Part shown: positions 1 to 7,281 of the stretch, piece after piece
Position numbering within the stretch: position 1 is the stretch's first letter
Layout: each line of letters starts with the position of its first letter
DNA from: an uncultured Acetatifactor sp.
GTDB lineage: Bacteria; Bacillota; Clostridia; Lachnospirales; Lachnospiraceae
DNA: 28,535 nt
Reading direction: 5' to 3'
Assembly (NCBI GenBank): GCA_910586835.1
Contig: CAJUJU010000037.1
Location: forward strand, 1 to 28,535
Made by a program: the position numbers and the translations under genes
The notes under the pieces: model-generated
What the model was told of the DNA's origin: nothing
Database searches by the model: none
What the model saw: the letters and a program-made list of their open reading frames with translations, nothing else

Positions 1-45
1 AGCATAAACACTGGGGTTGTGGGTATTTTTTACCCACCATCACCC

Positions 46-75
46 TTGAAGAGCCTCTTTTCAAACTGATATAAA
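46..75 (+). promoter_or_regulatory. Candidate sigma-A promoter for the acyltransferase gene
   Basis: TTGAAG (46-51) and TATAAA (70-75) are separated by 18 bp, about 50 bp before the ATG at 127. An alternative pair (GTGACA/TATATG, 84-112) would start the transcript almost on the ribosome binding site, so it is less likely. A hairpin, GTGGGTA/TACCCAC (19-37), lies just upstream and lacks a following T-tract. It may close an upstream unit. Confidence 0.4.
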
Positions 76-126
76 TTCTGTGCGTGACAAATGCAAAATT
101 AAGGCTTATATGGAGAGGCAGTATAT

Positions 127-843
127 ATGAGAGAAAAACTATATCCACTGTTGACATTTTTGGCAAAGTATAAAGTAAAATATAGGGTGGAAGCTGTTAA
201 TGCTTGTAGCCCACTGCCAGACAAGCCGGTCATCTATGCTGCAAATCATTCTGCTTTTTGCGATATTCCGATTGTGCTGCGGGTGATGGGAAGACATATA
301 TATCCCTTCGTGGGAAAGCAAAACCTTGAGGTCTTGGATAAAATTTTTTTGACTCTGAATGGCACAATCTGGGTGGACCGGCAGAATAAAGAGAGCCGCG
401 CCGAAGCCAAGAAGACCTTAATAAAATACTTGGTTAAGGGCTGTAGTGTTCTTTGGTTTCCGGAGGCTACATGGAACTTGACCGCGAATATGTTGATGCT
501 GCCAATGAGATGGGGAATCATTGAGGTTGCACATAGAGCCGAGGCACAAATTATTCCCATGGCATTGGAATATGACAGAAACAAAAGAACCTGTCGTGTA
601 AAATTTGGCAATCCAATGACAGGAGATGTATTGGCCGATAAAGCAGAGGGAATTCGATTATTGAGAGATGAGCTTGCAACTTTGCGCTGGGATTTGATGT
701 GTAATAATGATGTTCTACATAGGGAACAGCTTGATGTTATGCAACTGAAATCGGAGGCGGAAAGTGCCATTGATGAGTACCCACCATTAGACTGGGAGTA
801 TGAAATCACCTTGCAGTTATGTTGCTGCAACGGAAAGAAGTAG
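127..843 (+). CDS. 1-acyl-glycerol-phosphate acyltransferase-like protein (PlsC/LPLAT family)
   Basis: The 238-residue product is predicted to transfer an acyl chain to a lysophospholipid or related acceptor at the inner face of the membrane. The NHx4D catalytic motif is visible as H41 to D46 in NHSAFCD. The second family block reads FPEATWN (111-117), where most members have a PEGTR-like sequence, so acceptor binding may differ. GTIWVDR (79-85) fits the intermediate LPLAT block. There is no obvious long hydrophobic N-terminal anchor. The ATG at 127 has a GGAGAGG ribosome site about 8 bases upstream. The gene is followed by a separate promoter, so it is probably a single-gene unit. Family assignment is firm; the substrate is unknown. 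Confidence 0.85.
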   Translation: MREKLYPLLTFLAKYKVKYRVEAVNACSPLPDKPVIYAANHSAFCDIPIVLRVMGRHIYPFVGKQNLEVLDKIFLTLNGTIWVDRQNKESRAEAKKTLIKYLVKGCSVLWFPEATWNLTANMLMLPMRWGIIEVAHRAEAQIIPMALEYDRNKRTCRVKFGNPMTGDVLADKAEGIRLLRDELATLRWDLMCNNDVLHREQLDVMQLKSEAESAIDEYPPLDWEYEITLQLCCCNGKK

Positions 844-860
844 CTCTATCTGAAATTTAG

Positions 861-889
861 TTGTAAGGATATGTTGAAAAGTGTATAAT
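861..889 (+). promoter_or_regulatory. Sigma-A promoter of the UPF0175/DUF3368 pair
   Basis: TTGTAA (861-866) and a perfect TATAAT (884-889) are separated by 17 bp. The site lies just after the acyltransferase stop codon and 47 bp before the antitoxin start. Toxin-antitoxin operons are usually autoregulated at such a promoter, but no clear operator palindrome is visible here. Confidence 0.65.
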
Positions 890-935
890 ATAAATAGAAG
901 TATATTTATAGAGATAAAGCGAGGCGATGTTTGCT

Positions 936-1217
936 ATGACAATGACAAAGGTAGAAATTAATATACCGGAGGAAATTGTACCATATACCGTGTTGGAGGA
1001 TAAAGAGGCGCAAACAACAAGAAATGCAATGCTGGTCTATCCTTATATCAAAAGCGGTGTCATGTCTCATGGAAAGGCAGCAGAGATGCTGGGGCTTCAT
1101 AAGATTGAACTGATTGCGCTGTATGGCAAATTAGGACTGCCATATTTTGATGAAACAGAGGAAGAATTTGAAGAAGATCTGGCAGTGTTGAAGCAATTAA
1201 GAGGTGCCACTATATGA
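936..1217 (+). CDS. UPF0175 family protein, probable antitoxin
   Basis: This small acidic protein (93 residues from this start) has the UPF0175 pattern: an N-terminal IPEEI segment, a YxKSGVMSHGKAAEMLG helix-turn-helix-like core, then a DETEEEFEEDL acidic tail. Family members are typically encoded directly before DUF3368 PIN-domain proteins and are thought to be the antitoxin and probable autorepressor. I chose ATG 936 because the GAGG at 921-924 is 11 bases away. ATG 927 is too close to it and would add three residues, while ATG 942 is also possible. The stop codon overlaps the next start (ATGA), implying translational coupling with the toxin gene. Confidence 0.8.
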   Translation: MTMTKVEINIPEEIVPYTVLEDKEAQTTRNAMLVYPYIKSGVMSHGKAAEMLGLHKIELIALYGKLGLPYFDETEEEFEEDLAVLKQLRGATI

Positions 1218-1708
1218 TTGTTGTTTCGGATACCACACCGATTATTTCATTGATGAAAGCGGGACAGTTGGAACTGTTGCGGCAATTATTTGGAGTTGTC
1301 TATATTCCGGAGGCAGTATATCGGGAATTGACAGATAATGAGGCATTTTCTGAAGAAGTAAAAATGGTTCGAGAGTGTGAATTCCTTTATGTGCAGAAAG
1401 TGGGCAATGGGAAGTCAGTTACCATATTGCAGAATTTTACCGGATTAGATGCCAAAGAAAGTGAAGCAATTATTCTGGCAGACGAAATGAATTCCGATGT
1501 GTTGCTGATGGACGAGCATAAGGGCAGACAGGTTGCTAAAAAGCTGGGGATAACGATCACCGGTACAATTGGAATTCTCACACAGGCATTTGATGAGGGG
1601 ATGCTGACGAAGGAGGAGGTGGAAAGGTGTATCGAACTATTAAAAGAAAGTGGGATACGGGTCAGTGAGAAGTTGTATCAGAGGTTGAATATGGAAATGG
1701 GAAAGTAA
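1214..1708 (+). CDS. DUF3368 (PIN-fold) protein, probable ribonuclease toxin
   Basis: The 164-residue protein begins VVSDTTPIISL with D6, the classic first metal-binding Asp of PIN nucleases. It continues with YIPEAVYRELT (second acidic position). The central GLDAKESEAIILA and LLMDEHKGRQVAKKLG blocks supply the remaining acidic residues, and GTIGIL is a typical DUF3368 signature. Length is normal for the family. The likely role is RNA cleavage held in check by the UPF0175 partner encoded just upstream with a 4-base overlap. All expected acidic positions are present, so the toxin appears intact. The activity is inferred from the fold; few DUF3368 members have been tested. Confidence 0.8.
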   Translation: MIVVSDTTPIISLMKAGQLELLRQLFGVVYIPEAVYRELTDNEAFSEEVKMVRECEFLYVQKVGNGKSVTILQNFTGLDAKESEAIILADEMNSDVLLMDEHKGRQVAKKLGITITGTIGILTQAFDEGMLTKEEVERCIELLKESGIRVSEKLYQRLNMEMGK

Positions 1709-1736
1709 GAGACATGGCAAAGGATATGTTGGGCGA

Positions 1737-1760
1737 GGGCATAGGAGTATGCCCTTTTTT
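1737..1760 (+). terminator. Rho-independent terminator after the toxin gene
   Basis: A perfect 7-bp stem, GGGCATA (1737-1743) and TATGCCC (1748-1754), with a GGAG loop is followed directly by six T residues. It closes the UPF0175/DUF3368 operon 28 bp after the stop codon. Confidence 0.85.
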
Positions 1761-1810
1761 GCTGCATATGGGAAATCGTCCCAGAGGAGGGAAAAGTATT
1801 TCCCCCTATT

Positions 1811-1960
1811 GACACCATACCGGAGATAGTATTTTATACGATGAGCGTGTATTTCCTGGCGGCAAAGGTGACGAAGACCCGCTATACCCTGACGGGCGTC
1901 CTGCTGGCCACGTTGGTGGGAACGGCGGCCAGCGTGGTGTTGGCGGGATGGATGGGGTAG
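1811..1960 (+). pseudogene. 3' fragment of a spore-maturation (SpmB-like)/nucleoside-recognition gene
   Basis: One frame reads DTIPEIVFYTMSVYFLAAKV, then KTRYTLTGVLLATLVGTAAS, then VVLAGWMG and stop at 1958-1960. This matches the C-terminal end of SpmB-like membrane proteins with the nucleoside-recognition fold, including the KTRY(T/A)L block and the final transmembrane helix. The rest of the gene (well over 100 codons) is absent and there is no start codon with a ribosome site, so it is a relic left by deletion or insertion. It suggests an endospore-forming clostridial background. SpmA-like or related concentrative transporter tails cannot be excluded. Confidence 0.6.
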
Positions 1961-2180
1961 GAAGGAATAAGCAGGCAAAAAATGAAATGATTTGATGATA
2001 TAGCCAGCCGGGTATACAAAAGAGATTAGAAATGCTAAAATAAAGCAAAGGAATAGACTTTACAGGGGTTCAGGATACGCATCCATGTGACAATCCTTAT
2101 TATTTGACGGATCCAATTTGCAGCGAGTCTGAATCAGAGTGACACTGCAAATAATGGAATCAGAAAAGAGGTGGCAGAAA

Positions 2181-3518
2181 ATGCTGCAGGAAAGTAATCG
2201 AGTGGAATTTAAGTCAACATTAAATGAGAAGCTGGAAAAAGAAATCGTCGCGTTTTTGAATAATCAGGAAGGCGGAATTCTTTATATAGGGATTGATAAC
2301 AACGGGCATCCGGTTGAAAATCCGCAGATAGATGCTATGCAGTTAAAGATTGCAGACAGGATTAAAAACAATATTCAGCCATCAACTCTCGGATTGTTTG
2401 ATATTGTTACGGACAATATGGAAGGTGTGGATGTAGTTAAGATTATTGTATCCAGTGGTCTTGAGAAACCTTATTATATAAAGAGCAAGGGAATGTCGCC
2501 GGGCGGCTGCTATATGAGGCTGGGAACATCGACACAGCCGATGCCGACTTCTTTGATTGACGAACTATATGCAAAAAGAATTCATACTACGCTGCGAAAT
2601 ATAATTTCGCCCAGACAGGATCTTACATTTGCACAGCTTAAGATATACTATCAGGAGCGGGGACTGGAATTAAACAAGCAGTTTGCCAATAGTCTTGAAT
2701 TGCTTACTCCTGATGGAAGATACAATTATATTGCTTATCTGTTGGCGGACGAAAACGGCGTTTCTATTAAGGTGGCAAAATATGCAGGAAAAGACAAGGT
2801 AGATTTGATTGAAAATGAAGAATACGGATATTGCTCATTGCTCAAGGCAACGAATCATGTCTTGGAAAAAATGAAGATTGAGAATGTTACCAAGGCAAAA
2901 GTAACCAGCACAAAGAGGGTAGAAAAAAATCTGGTAGAGCCGGTTCCGATGAGGGAGGCGTTGATTAATGCCGTTGTCCACAATGATTTTTCGAGGGAAA
3001 TTCCGCCGGTATTTGAAATTTTCAGTGATCGGATGGAGTTTACTTCTTATGGCGGCTTAATTCAGGGACAGAGCCGGAAAGATTTTTTTAGCTGCAGCAG
3101 TATGCCCAGAAACCGGGAACTGATGCGAGTGTTCAAGGATGTCGGACTGGTGGAACAGCTTGGATCCGGAATGAGCCGTATACTGAAGGCATATGATGAA
3201 AGTGTTTTTGAAATATCAGAACATTTTATAAAAGTGATTTTTCCCTTTTCAACGGGAAAGGAAAATGTTTCTATTGATAAATCGAGTGGCGATGAAAATG
3301 GCGATGAAAATGGCGATGAAAATGGCGATGAAAATGGCGATGAAATAAAAATTTTAAATATCTTGGAAAGCGAACCTGATAGTACAGCCCAGAAGCTAAG
3401 CAAGAAAACCGGATTCAGCGCCAGGAAGATCAGTCGTATTATAAAAAAGCTTCGGGAGTCGGGAAAGATCATCCGTATAGGTTCTGATAGAAAAGGTTAT
3501 TGGAAAATAAACGAATAG
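2181..3518 (+). CDS. AlbA_2-domain ATP-binding transcriptional regulator-like protein
   Basis: The protein (445 residues from this start) opens with ESNRVEFKSTLNEKLEKEIV, then AFLNNQEGGILYIGIDNNG. This is the AlbA_2 (Schlafen-AlbA-type) nucleic-acid-binding domain, covering about residues 1-120. A GHKL-like HATPase_c_4 region follows, visible as EPVPMREALINAVVHNDFS and later GLVEQLGSGMSRI. The C-terminal ~65 residues look like a winged helix (STAQKLSKKTGFSARKISRIIKKL). Between the last two lies a GDEN repeat. I chose ATG 2181 because of the AGAGGTGG site 6 bases upstream; a GTG at 2139 and an ATG at 2154 lack a good site. Members are common in accessory regions, probably as DNA-binding regulators; the true function is unknown. 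Confidence 0.75.
   Translation: MLQESNRVEFKSTLNEKLEKEIVAFLNNQEGGILYIGIDNNGHPVENPQIDAMQLKIADRIKNNIQPSTLGLFDIVTDNMEGVDVVKIIVSSGLEKPYYIKSKGMSPGGCYMRLGTSTQPMPTSLIDELYAKRIHTTLRNIISPRQDLTFAQLKIYYQERGLELNKQFANSLELLTPDGRYNYIAYLLADENGVSIKVAKYAGKDKVDLIENEEYGYCSLLKATNHVLEKMKIENVTKAKVTSTKRVEKNLVEPVPMREALINAVVHNDFSREIPPVFEIFSDRMEFTSYGGLIQGQSRKDFFSCSSMPRNRELMRVFKDVGLVEQLGSGMSRILKAYDESVFEISEHFIKVIFPFSTGKENVSIDKSSGDENGDENGDENGDENGDEIKILNILESEPDSTAQKLSKKTGFSARKISRIIKKLRESGKIIRIGSDRKGYWKINE
3288..3347 (+). repeat. 12-bp tandem repeat encoding GDEN
   Basis: The unit GGCGATGAAAAT occurs four times exactly (3288-3335), followed by a partial fifth (GGCGATGAAATA). It is in frame and encodes (GDEN)4-GDEI, an acidic flexible linker between the ATPase-like part and the C-terminal winged helix. 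Gain or loss of a unit keeps the frame, so the linker length can vary without disrupting the protein. Confidence 0.95.
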
Positions 3519-3661
3519 GGAATAGAAAAGTTTCTCCTTATTGACACGCCAGGGGACACTATGCTAATAGTAAGGGGAAACGAAGAATACCTGTCAAGAC
3601 AGGATTTGGAGTTTGGCCTGACAAAGAGAGAATGATTGGTTGTGATACAGCACGGTAAATA

Positions 3662-3705
3662 AAAGAGTGGCTTTCTGTGATTACATGGAAGTCGCTCTTT
3701 CTTTG
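3662..3705 (+). terminator. Probable terminator after the AlbA_2 gene
   Basis: A 14-bp stem with G-T wobbles is formed by 3662-3675 (AAAGAGTGGCTTTC) and 3687-3700 (GGAAGTCGCTCTTT). The loop is 11 bases and CTTTGG follows. The T-rich right arm and tail suit rho-independent termination. No gene is visible between 3519 and 3661. Confidence 0.55.
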
Positions 3706-3713
3706 GTTAAAAC

Positions 3714-3983
3714 ATGACTTTTGCAGAAAGAAAAACTTCTAACCTGCTGGAGCACTCTTATGTCCGCAACCGTAACCCGAGCAGCGTTGCAGACAGTATG
3801 GGGAATGTAATATACTATTTTTACGATATGCGGAATTGCCTGAAAAAGGAATCCACGCAGGGGGCAGAAACCATCATAATGCAAAGAATTAATTCTGAAG
3901 TATTGAGAGCCTCATGTATACGTCAGTGCAAGGTGGAGAGAGACGCCATGGAGATGTCGCACAACGATAGCGTGCAGCAATAA
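3714..3983 (+). pseudogene. Rhs/YD-repeat relic
   Basis: The open frame contains DSMGNVIYYFYDMRNCLKKE, a recognisable YD-repeat unit of the DxxGNxxxYxYDxxxxL(x)KE type that builds the shell of Rhs/polymorphic toxins. Only one repeat is legible, and the surrounding residues (basic N-terminus, HNDSVQQ C-terminus) do not continue the pattern. There is no ribosome site before the ATG at 3714. I read it as a short surviving piece of a much larger toxin-delivery gene. Its position directly before a CdiI-like gene fits the usual toxin-immunity order. A real 89-residue protein of unknown function is the alternative. Confidence 0.5.
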
Positions 3984-4034
3984 TGTGAACAGCGAGTGCG
4001 AGTTTGAATTGATGATTTCTGGGGAGAACTAAAA

Positions 4035-4316
4035 ATGAATATAAAGCAGTTCCATACTATTGGATATTTTGTTAAGAACTATTTTCACTGGTCCATGGAT
4101 TATTCTCAATTGGAAGGTTGTATTGCAGATTTTTTTACAAGTGAAAATGAAGAAAAAAAAGAAGCGTTTAGAAAAGAAGTAGAAACATTATATGCATTGC
4201 AGGATTCTGATCTTGTCAGGGAAGTAACATATAGACTTGGAGATAGAGGGATGTCAACCAAGGATGCTTTAAACATGATAAAGTTACTATATGCAAAAAC
4301 GCAGGAACCACAATAA
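4035..4316 (+). CDS. CdiI-like immunity protein candidate
   Basis: The 93-residue protein has a GYFVKNYFHWSMDYSQLEGC start and a following IADFFTSENEEKKEAFRKEV segment. This resembles the (L)xxYFHQDWxxxY...DF pattern of contact-dependent growth inhibition immunity proteins of the CdiI_2 type. A second helical part (DLVREVTYRLGDRGMSTKDA) ends with a basic helix. A GGGGAGAA site lies about 8 bases before the ATG. Such proteins bind and block a cognate toxin domain in the cytoplasm. No intact toxin gene is present here, only an Rhs relic upstream, so this would be an orphan immunity gene. The family call rests on a short motif and is moderate. Confidence 0.5.
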   Translation: MNIKQFHTIGYFVKNYFHWSMDYSQLEGCIADFFTSENEEKKEAFRKEVETLYALQDSDLVREVTYRLGDRGMSTKDALNMIKLLYAKTQEPQ

Positions 4317-4319
4317 ACA

Positions 4320-4502
4320 ATGTCAGATGCAGGAATTACAAATTTTGAATTCATAACAACACCAGTTATAAAACAGGAGCATTTAATAATGAATAAAATA
4401 TTGAATAAAGAAGAGTTGTTATAGTCCATGAATGAAAGGGGAAATAATCCAATCATTATATACCATGACGGGATTATGGGGAAAAGATGGGAAAGAAAAT
4501 AA
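4320..4502 (+). other. Interval with two tiny unassigned open frames
   Basis: Two short frames are seen: 4320-4424 (34 codons, starting MSDAGITNFEF) and 4428-4502 (24 codons, containing NNPIIIYHDGI). Neither matches a family I know. The first begins 4 bases after the preceding stop. Both may be scraps of a toxin-immunity cassette, since this interval lies between two probable immunity genes. The second overlaps the start of the pentapeptide gene in another frame. Confidence 0.25.
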
Positions 4503-5521
4503 TTGAGAGATGGAGAAATGATCCTGTATGGAAACTTAGATGGGAGCGAATTGCTCTCTGGATATTCAGCGAAAATGAAATACTAGATATTGCGGAAGAT
4601 ATGGAATATACCTCAAATGGATATCTGGATTTGAGAGGCTTTCCCTTTAATGCTTTTATAGCTGTACAGGAATATACAAATTTTCAGAGAGATGAACTGC
4701 TGCAAAATTCGGGAGGGCCTATTGCCAATAAAAGATTTGAAAAAATTGATTTTTCATATGCTGATTTAAGTGGTCGGTTAATAGAAAAGTGCAAATTTTA
4801 TGATTGCCTATTTGAAAATACCATGATGCGTGACATTGCTGAGACGAAAAATATATTTGTCAATTGTGTTTTCAGGAAAGGAACTTATGGAGGCTCTTTG
4901 GGGATGGGAGAGAGCTCTTACAAAAATGTACAATTTCAGTCTGTTAAAATGCAGAGGGCTCAAATGTGGTGGCCTGATTTTGAGGCTTGTCTTTTCCAAA
5001 ATTGTAACTTAAAGGGCACGGACTTTGGAGGGGCTCATTTTAAAAATGTTAAGTTTATTGGAAAGGTTGAAGGAGTATGGTTTCGAGGAAAGATGCCTGA
5101 CCGCTACAAAGAAAACAGTAAGTGGAGGCCGGAAATAGATGAGCGTTGGGATCAGGTTTTTCCAATGGAAGCAGATTTTTCAGAAGCTACATTAAGTGAT
5201 TTGACAATCAGTGATTTATGTGACCTTTCTGAAGTGATCTTGCCGGGCGACGGAAGCTGTTATCTCATTCCTGATCTTGATGCGGTGAGAGCTGATATCA
5301 ATATCAGGCTTAAAAAAGAGGAAAAGAAACTGCTAAAAAGGCTGTTAGAATATTACCTTGTGAAAAGAGAAAATCAAAACATGGAAATATTGTGCCTGAA
5401 TGATATTTATCGTGAAATCCGAGAAGATTTTGCGCCGGATGAGCAACAGGAAAATTATGATCTGTGCAAAGAGGTCTGTAACGATTTATTAAACAAAAGA
5501 ATAATAACTTTAGGTGCTTAA
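4487..5521 (+). CDS. Pentapeptide-repeat-like protein
   Basis: The 344-residue protein has a degenerate pentapeptide-repeat beta-helix at about residues 85-205: FEKIDFSYADLSGRLIEKC, CKFYDCLFENT, then DFEACLFQNCNLKGTDFGGA, ending HFKNVKFIG. An unusual WFRGKMP segment follows. The N-terminal ~80 residues are a tryptophan-rich helical region, and the C-terminal ~75 residues are a charged helical domain with RLKKEEKKLLKRLLEYYLVK. No signal peptide or membrane segment is seen. GGGG at 4478-4481 sits 5 bases before the ATG. Pentapeptide proteins of this architecture are sometimes found beside polymorphic toxins as immunity genes, which fits the Rhs and CdiI-like neighbours. The function itself is unknown. 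Confidence 0.7.
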   Translation: MGKKIIERWRNDPVWKLRWERIALWIFSENEILDIAEDMEYTSNGYLDLRGFPFNAFIAVQEYTNFQRDELLQNSGGPIANKRFEKIDFSYADLSGRLIEKCKFYDCLFENTMMRDIAETKNIFVNCVFRKGTYGGSLGMGESSYKNVQFQSVKMQRAQMWWPDFEACLFQNCNLKGTDFGGAHFKNVKFIGKVEGVWFRGKMPDRYKENSKWRPEIDERWDQVFPMEADFSEATLSDLTISDLCDLSEVILPGDGSCYLIPDLDAVRADINIRLKKEEKKLLKRLLEYYLVKRENQNMEILCLNDIYREIREDFAPDEQQENYDLCKEVCNDLLNKRIITLGA

Positions 5522-5633
5522 AAAGGGATTGAAAAGGATTCAAATGAAGTTTATACCTGTAATGAGATGCTGGAGGAAGAGGCATTTTTATCTTTCCAGC
5601 TGTAAAACGCCCATGTGCTTTGTCAATAAGTGT

Positions 5634-5662
5634 TTGACGAAGAAAGTATATATCGGTATAAT
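5634..5662 (+). promoter_or_regulatory. Strong sigma-A promoter of the Wadjet operon
   Basis: TTGACG (5634-5639) and TATAAT (5657-5662) have a 17-bp spacer, nearly consensus, with an AT-rich downstream stretch. The site lies 45 bp before the jetA ATG and after the pentapeptide gene, so the defence operon probably has its own constitutive transcription. The remainder of the 5522-5706 gap shows no credible gene. Confidence 0.85.
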
Positions 5663-5706
5663 AAAATTAAAAATGATTATGGAAAAACAATGGGGGACAT
5701 AAAATT

Positions 5707-7179
5707 ATGCGCTATTTGGGCGTAATAAACGAGACTTCCTATTTATCAGTGCCAAATGCATCACAATACAGGACAATTATGCGCATCTTCTATCAGGAAT
5801 ATGAGAAGATGCGCTTTCAACTTTATAAAGAGGATGTACTGGAGCTGCTGCACAGGAATCCCGCATATGAGGATTACAGCATGGAGCAGCTGAAGCTGGA
5901 TCTGGATGCGCTGATTCGATGGAAGAACCTGACACCGATTCAGGATCCCGGCAAGGTATATACCATAGCAGATTATAAAAATAAGCAGTACAGGTATGTG
6001 ATGTCGGAGTATGCGGTGGAGATAGAGAGGCTTACCGTGCGGCTGGAGAATATTTTTGTGGAGTCGGGAAACTTGTCCACGAATCTGTTTGTAAGGCTGG
6101 AACGCAGTCTGGAGGAAACGGAAGAGGTTGAGGGAAAGAGCTATAAGGAGATCAACGAGTGGTGGAGCAATCTGCAGGAAGATTTCAAACGGTTGAACCG
6201 CAACTATCAGGATTATTTGAGAGAGTTTTATTCGGGAAAATCGGACAGGCTGATGAAATCGGTGGAGTTCATTTTACATAAGGATCGGTTTATTCAGTAT
6301 CTAAATGAATTTATCAAGGAGATGCAGAAGCATTCCAGATACATTACAAGGCTGTTGACGCAGAAGGGTGAACAGATTGAAGAGCAGCTGTTGGAAAAGG
6401 TCGTCAGAAGCGAAGTGGAGATTCCCCGTGCATTGTCGGAGCTGCAGTCGAATATGGAGGAAAGCATTCGGGAAAATATCTGGGGAAAATGGAATTCTCT
6501 GAAAAGTTGGTTTCTGAATACTCCGGAGCATGAATGCGAAAGCCATAAGGTTTTAATCATTACCAATGATATTATCAGAAATATCATACAGAATGCGGCA
6601 CTGATCCTGCAGATGCAGAATTGGGGGATGAGCAGAAAGGACGATTATTGCAAATTCCTGGAGCTTTTTCTGGAGGCTGGTACTTTGGAGGAGGCACACA
6701 AGATTTCCGCCCATGTTTTTGGTATACAGAATATCCAGCATCTGAAGGAAAATGCCGTTCGGGATACAGACAGCATAAACAGCAGTGTTTACGACGAAGT
6801 CCCGTTTGCCTATTCGTTGAAGCCGCACACAAAAGCTTATCGGGAGAGAAGGCGGCAATCTGGCTTTGCGGATAAAACCATGGAAAAGCTGCAGCATAGG
6901 ATGGCTTATTTGAGGCAGTTGGACGGTGAGAAGGAATTGGTGATGCGCTATATCAGGGACGGCAGGCTGGATCTGACCGCTATCGAGGATGTGATTCCTG
7001 ATTCGGTGCGAATTACCTTTTTGCGGTGGATATCCCAGGCAAATATGAATTCCGGGAAAATCGGCAGGACAGAGTACGGTCAGGAATTCCGACTGGTCAG
7101 GAAGCCGGGAACCTGTGTGCTGCACTGCGAGGACGGAGACCTGACCATGCCCGCCTATGTACTGGAGTTTGGCGCGTAG
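5707..7179 (+). CDS. jetA: Wadjet subunit JetA (DUF2397/TIGR02677-like)
   Basis: The 490-residue protein is the kleisin-like subunit that would bridge the heads of the JetC SMC-type ATPase. The N-terminal winged-helix region, with YLSVPNASQYRTIMRIFYQE followed by LDLDALIRWKNLTPIQDPGK and YRYVMSEYAVEIERL, matches type II JetA (DUF2397) proteins. Long helices follow from about residue 130 to 300. A region with AYSLKPHTKAYRERRRQSG leads to a C-terminal winged-helix-like end. GGGGG sits about 8-10 bases before the ATG. It is the first gene of the jetABCD unit. The stop codon lies in the loop of a small inverted repeat. Type II is preferred over type III from the partner families; that choice is less certain than the Wadjet call. 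Confidence 0.85.
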   Translation: MRYLGVINETSYLSVPNASQYRTIMRIFYQEYEKMRFQLYKEDVLELLHRNPAYEDYSMEQLKLDLDALIRWKNLTPIQDPGKVYTIADYKNKQYRYVMSEYAVEIERLTVRLENIFVESGNLSTNLFVRLERSLEETEEVEGKSYKEINEWWSNLQEDFKRLNRNYQDYLREFYSGKSDRLMKSVEFILHKDRFIQYLNEFIKEMQKHSRYITRLLTQKGEQIEEQLLEKVVRSEVEIPRALSELQSNMEESIRENIWGKWNSLKSWFLNTPEHECESHKVLIITNDIIRNIIQNAALILQMQNWGMSRKDDYCKFLELFLEAGTLEEAHKISAHVFGIQNIQHLKENAVRDTDSINSSVYDEVPFAYSLKPHTKAYRERRRQSGFADKTMEKLQHRMAYLRQLDGEKELVMRYIRDGRLDLTAIEDVIPDSVRITFLRWISQANMNSGKIGRTEYGQEFRLVRKPGTCVLHCEDGDLTMPAYVLEFGA

Positions 7180-7235
7180 CGCCAATGAGGAAAAGCGAAG
7201 CTTTTTCGAATCGAGCTTCCGACGCAAAGAGCGGA
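7170..7235 (+). repeat. Palindromic interspersed repeat between jetA and jetB
   Basis: TGGCGC-GTA-GCGCCA (7170-7184) is a perfect stem whose loop holds most of the jetA TAG stop. Next comes GGAAAAGC-GAA-GCTTTTTC (7189-7207), then a TCGA-centred palindrome and a GCAAA/TTTGC pair (about 7221-7243). The GAGGAAA(A)GCGAAGCTTT core recurs at 24665-24681 in this window. This looks like a REP/MITE-type mosaic. It fills the gap that would normally be a few bases in a jet operon and may modulate jetB expression. Confidence 0.7.
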
Positions 7236-7281
7236 GCGTTTGCAAGTCACTTTATTTTATATAGCGGGGAGGTATACAGGA

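Noticed and set aside
19..37. GTGGGTA/TACCCAC hairpin as a terminator
   Set aside because: The T residues are in the loop and no T-tract follows, so it is kept only as a remark under the promoter entry.
2139..2180. GTG start for the AlbA_2 gene
   Set aside because: There is no Shine-Dalgarno before it, while ATG 2181 has AGAGGTGG at ideal spacing and gives the usual family N-terminus.
3561..3635. 24-codon open frame after the AlbA_2 gene
   Set aside because: It has no ribosome site and no similarity that I recognise.
5514..5702. 62-codon + strand open frame before jetA
   Set aside because: It overlaps the promoter of the jet operon, has no ribosome site and its residues look random.
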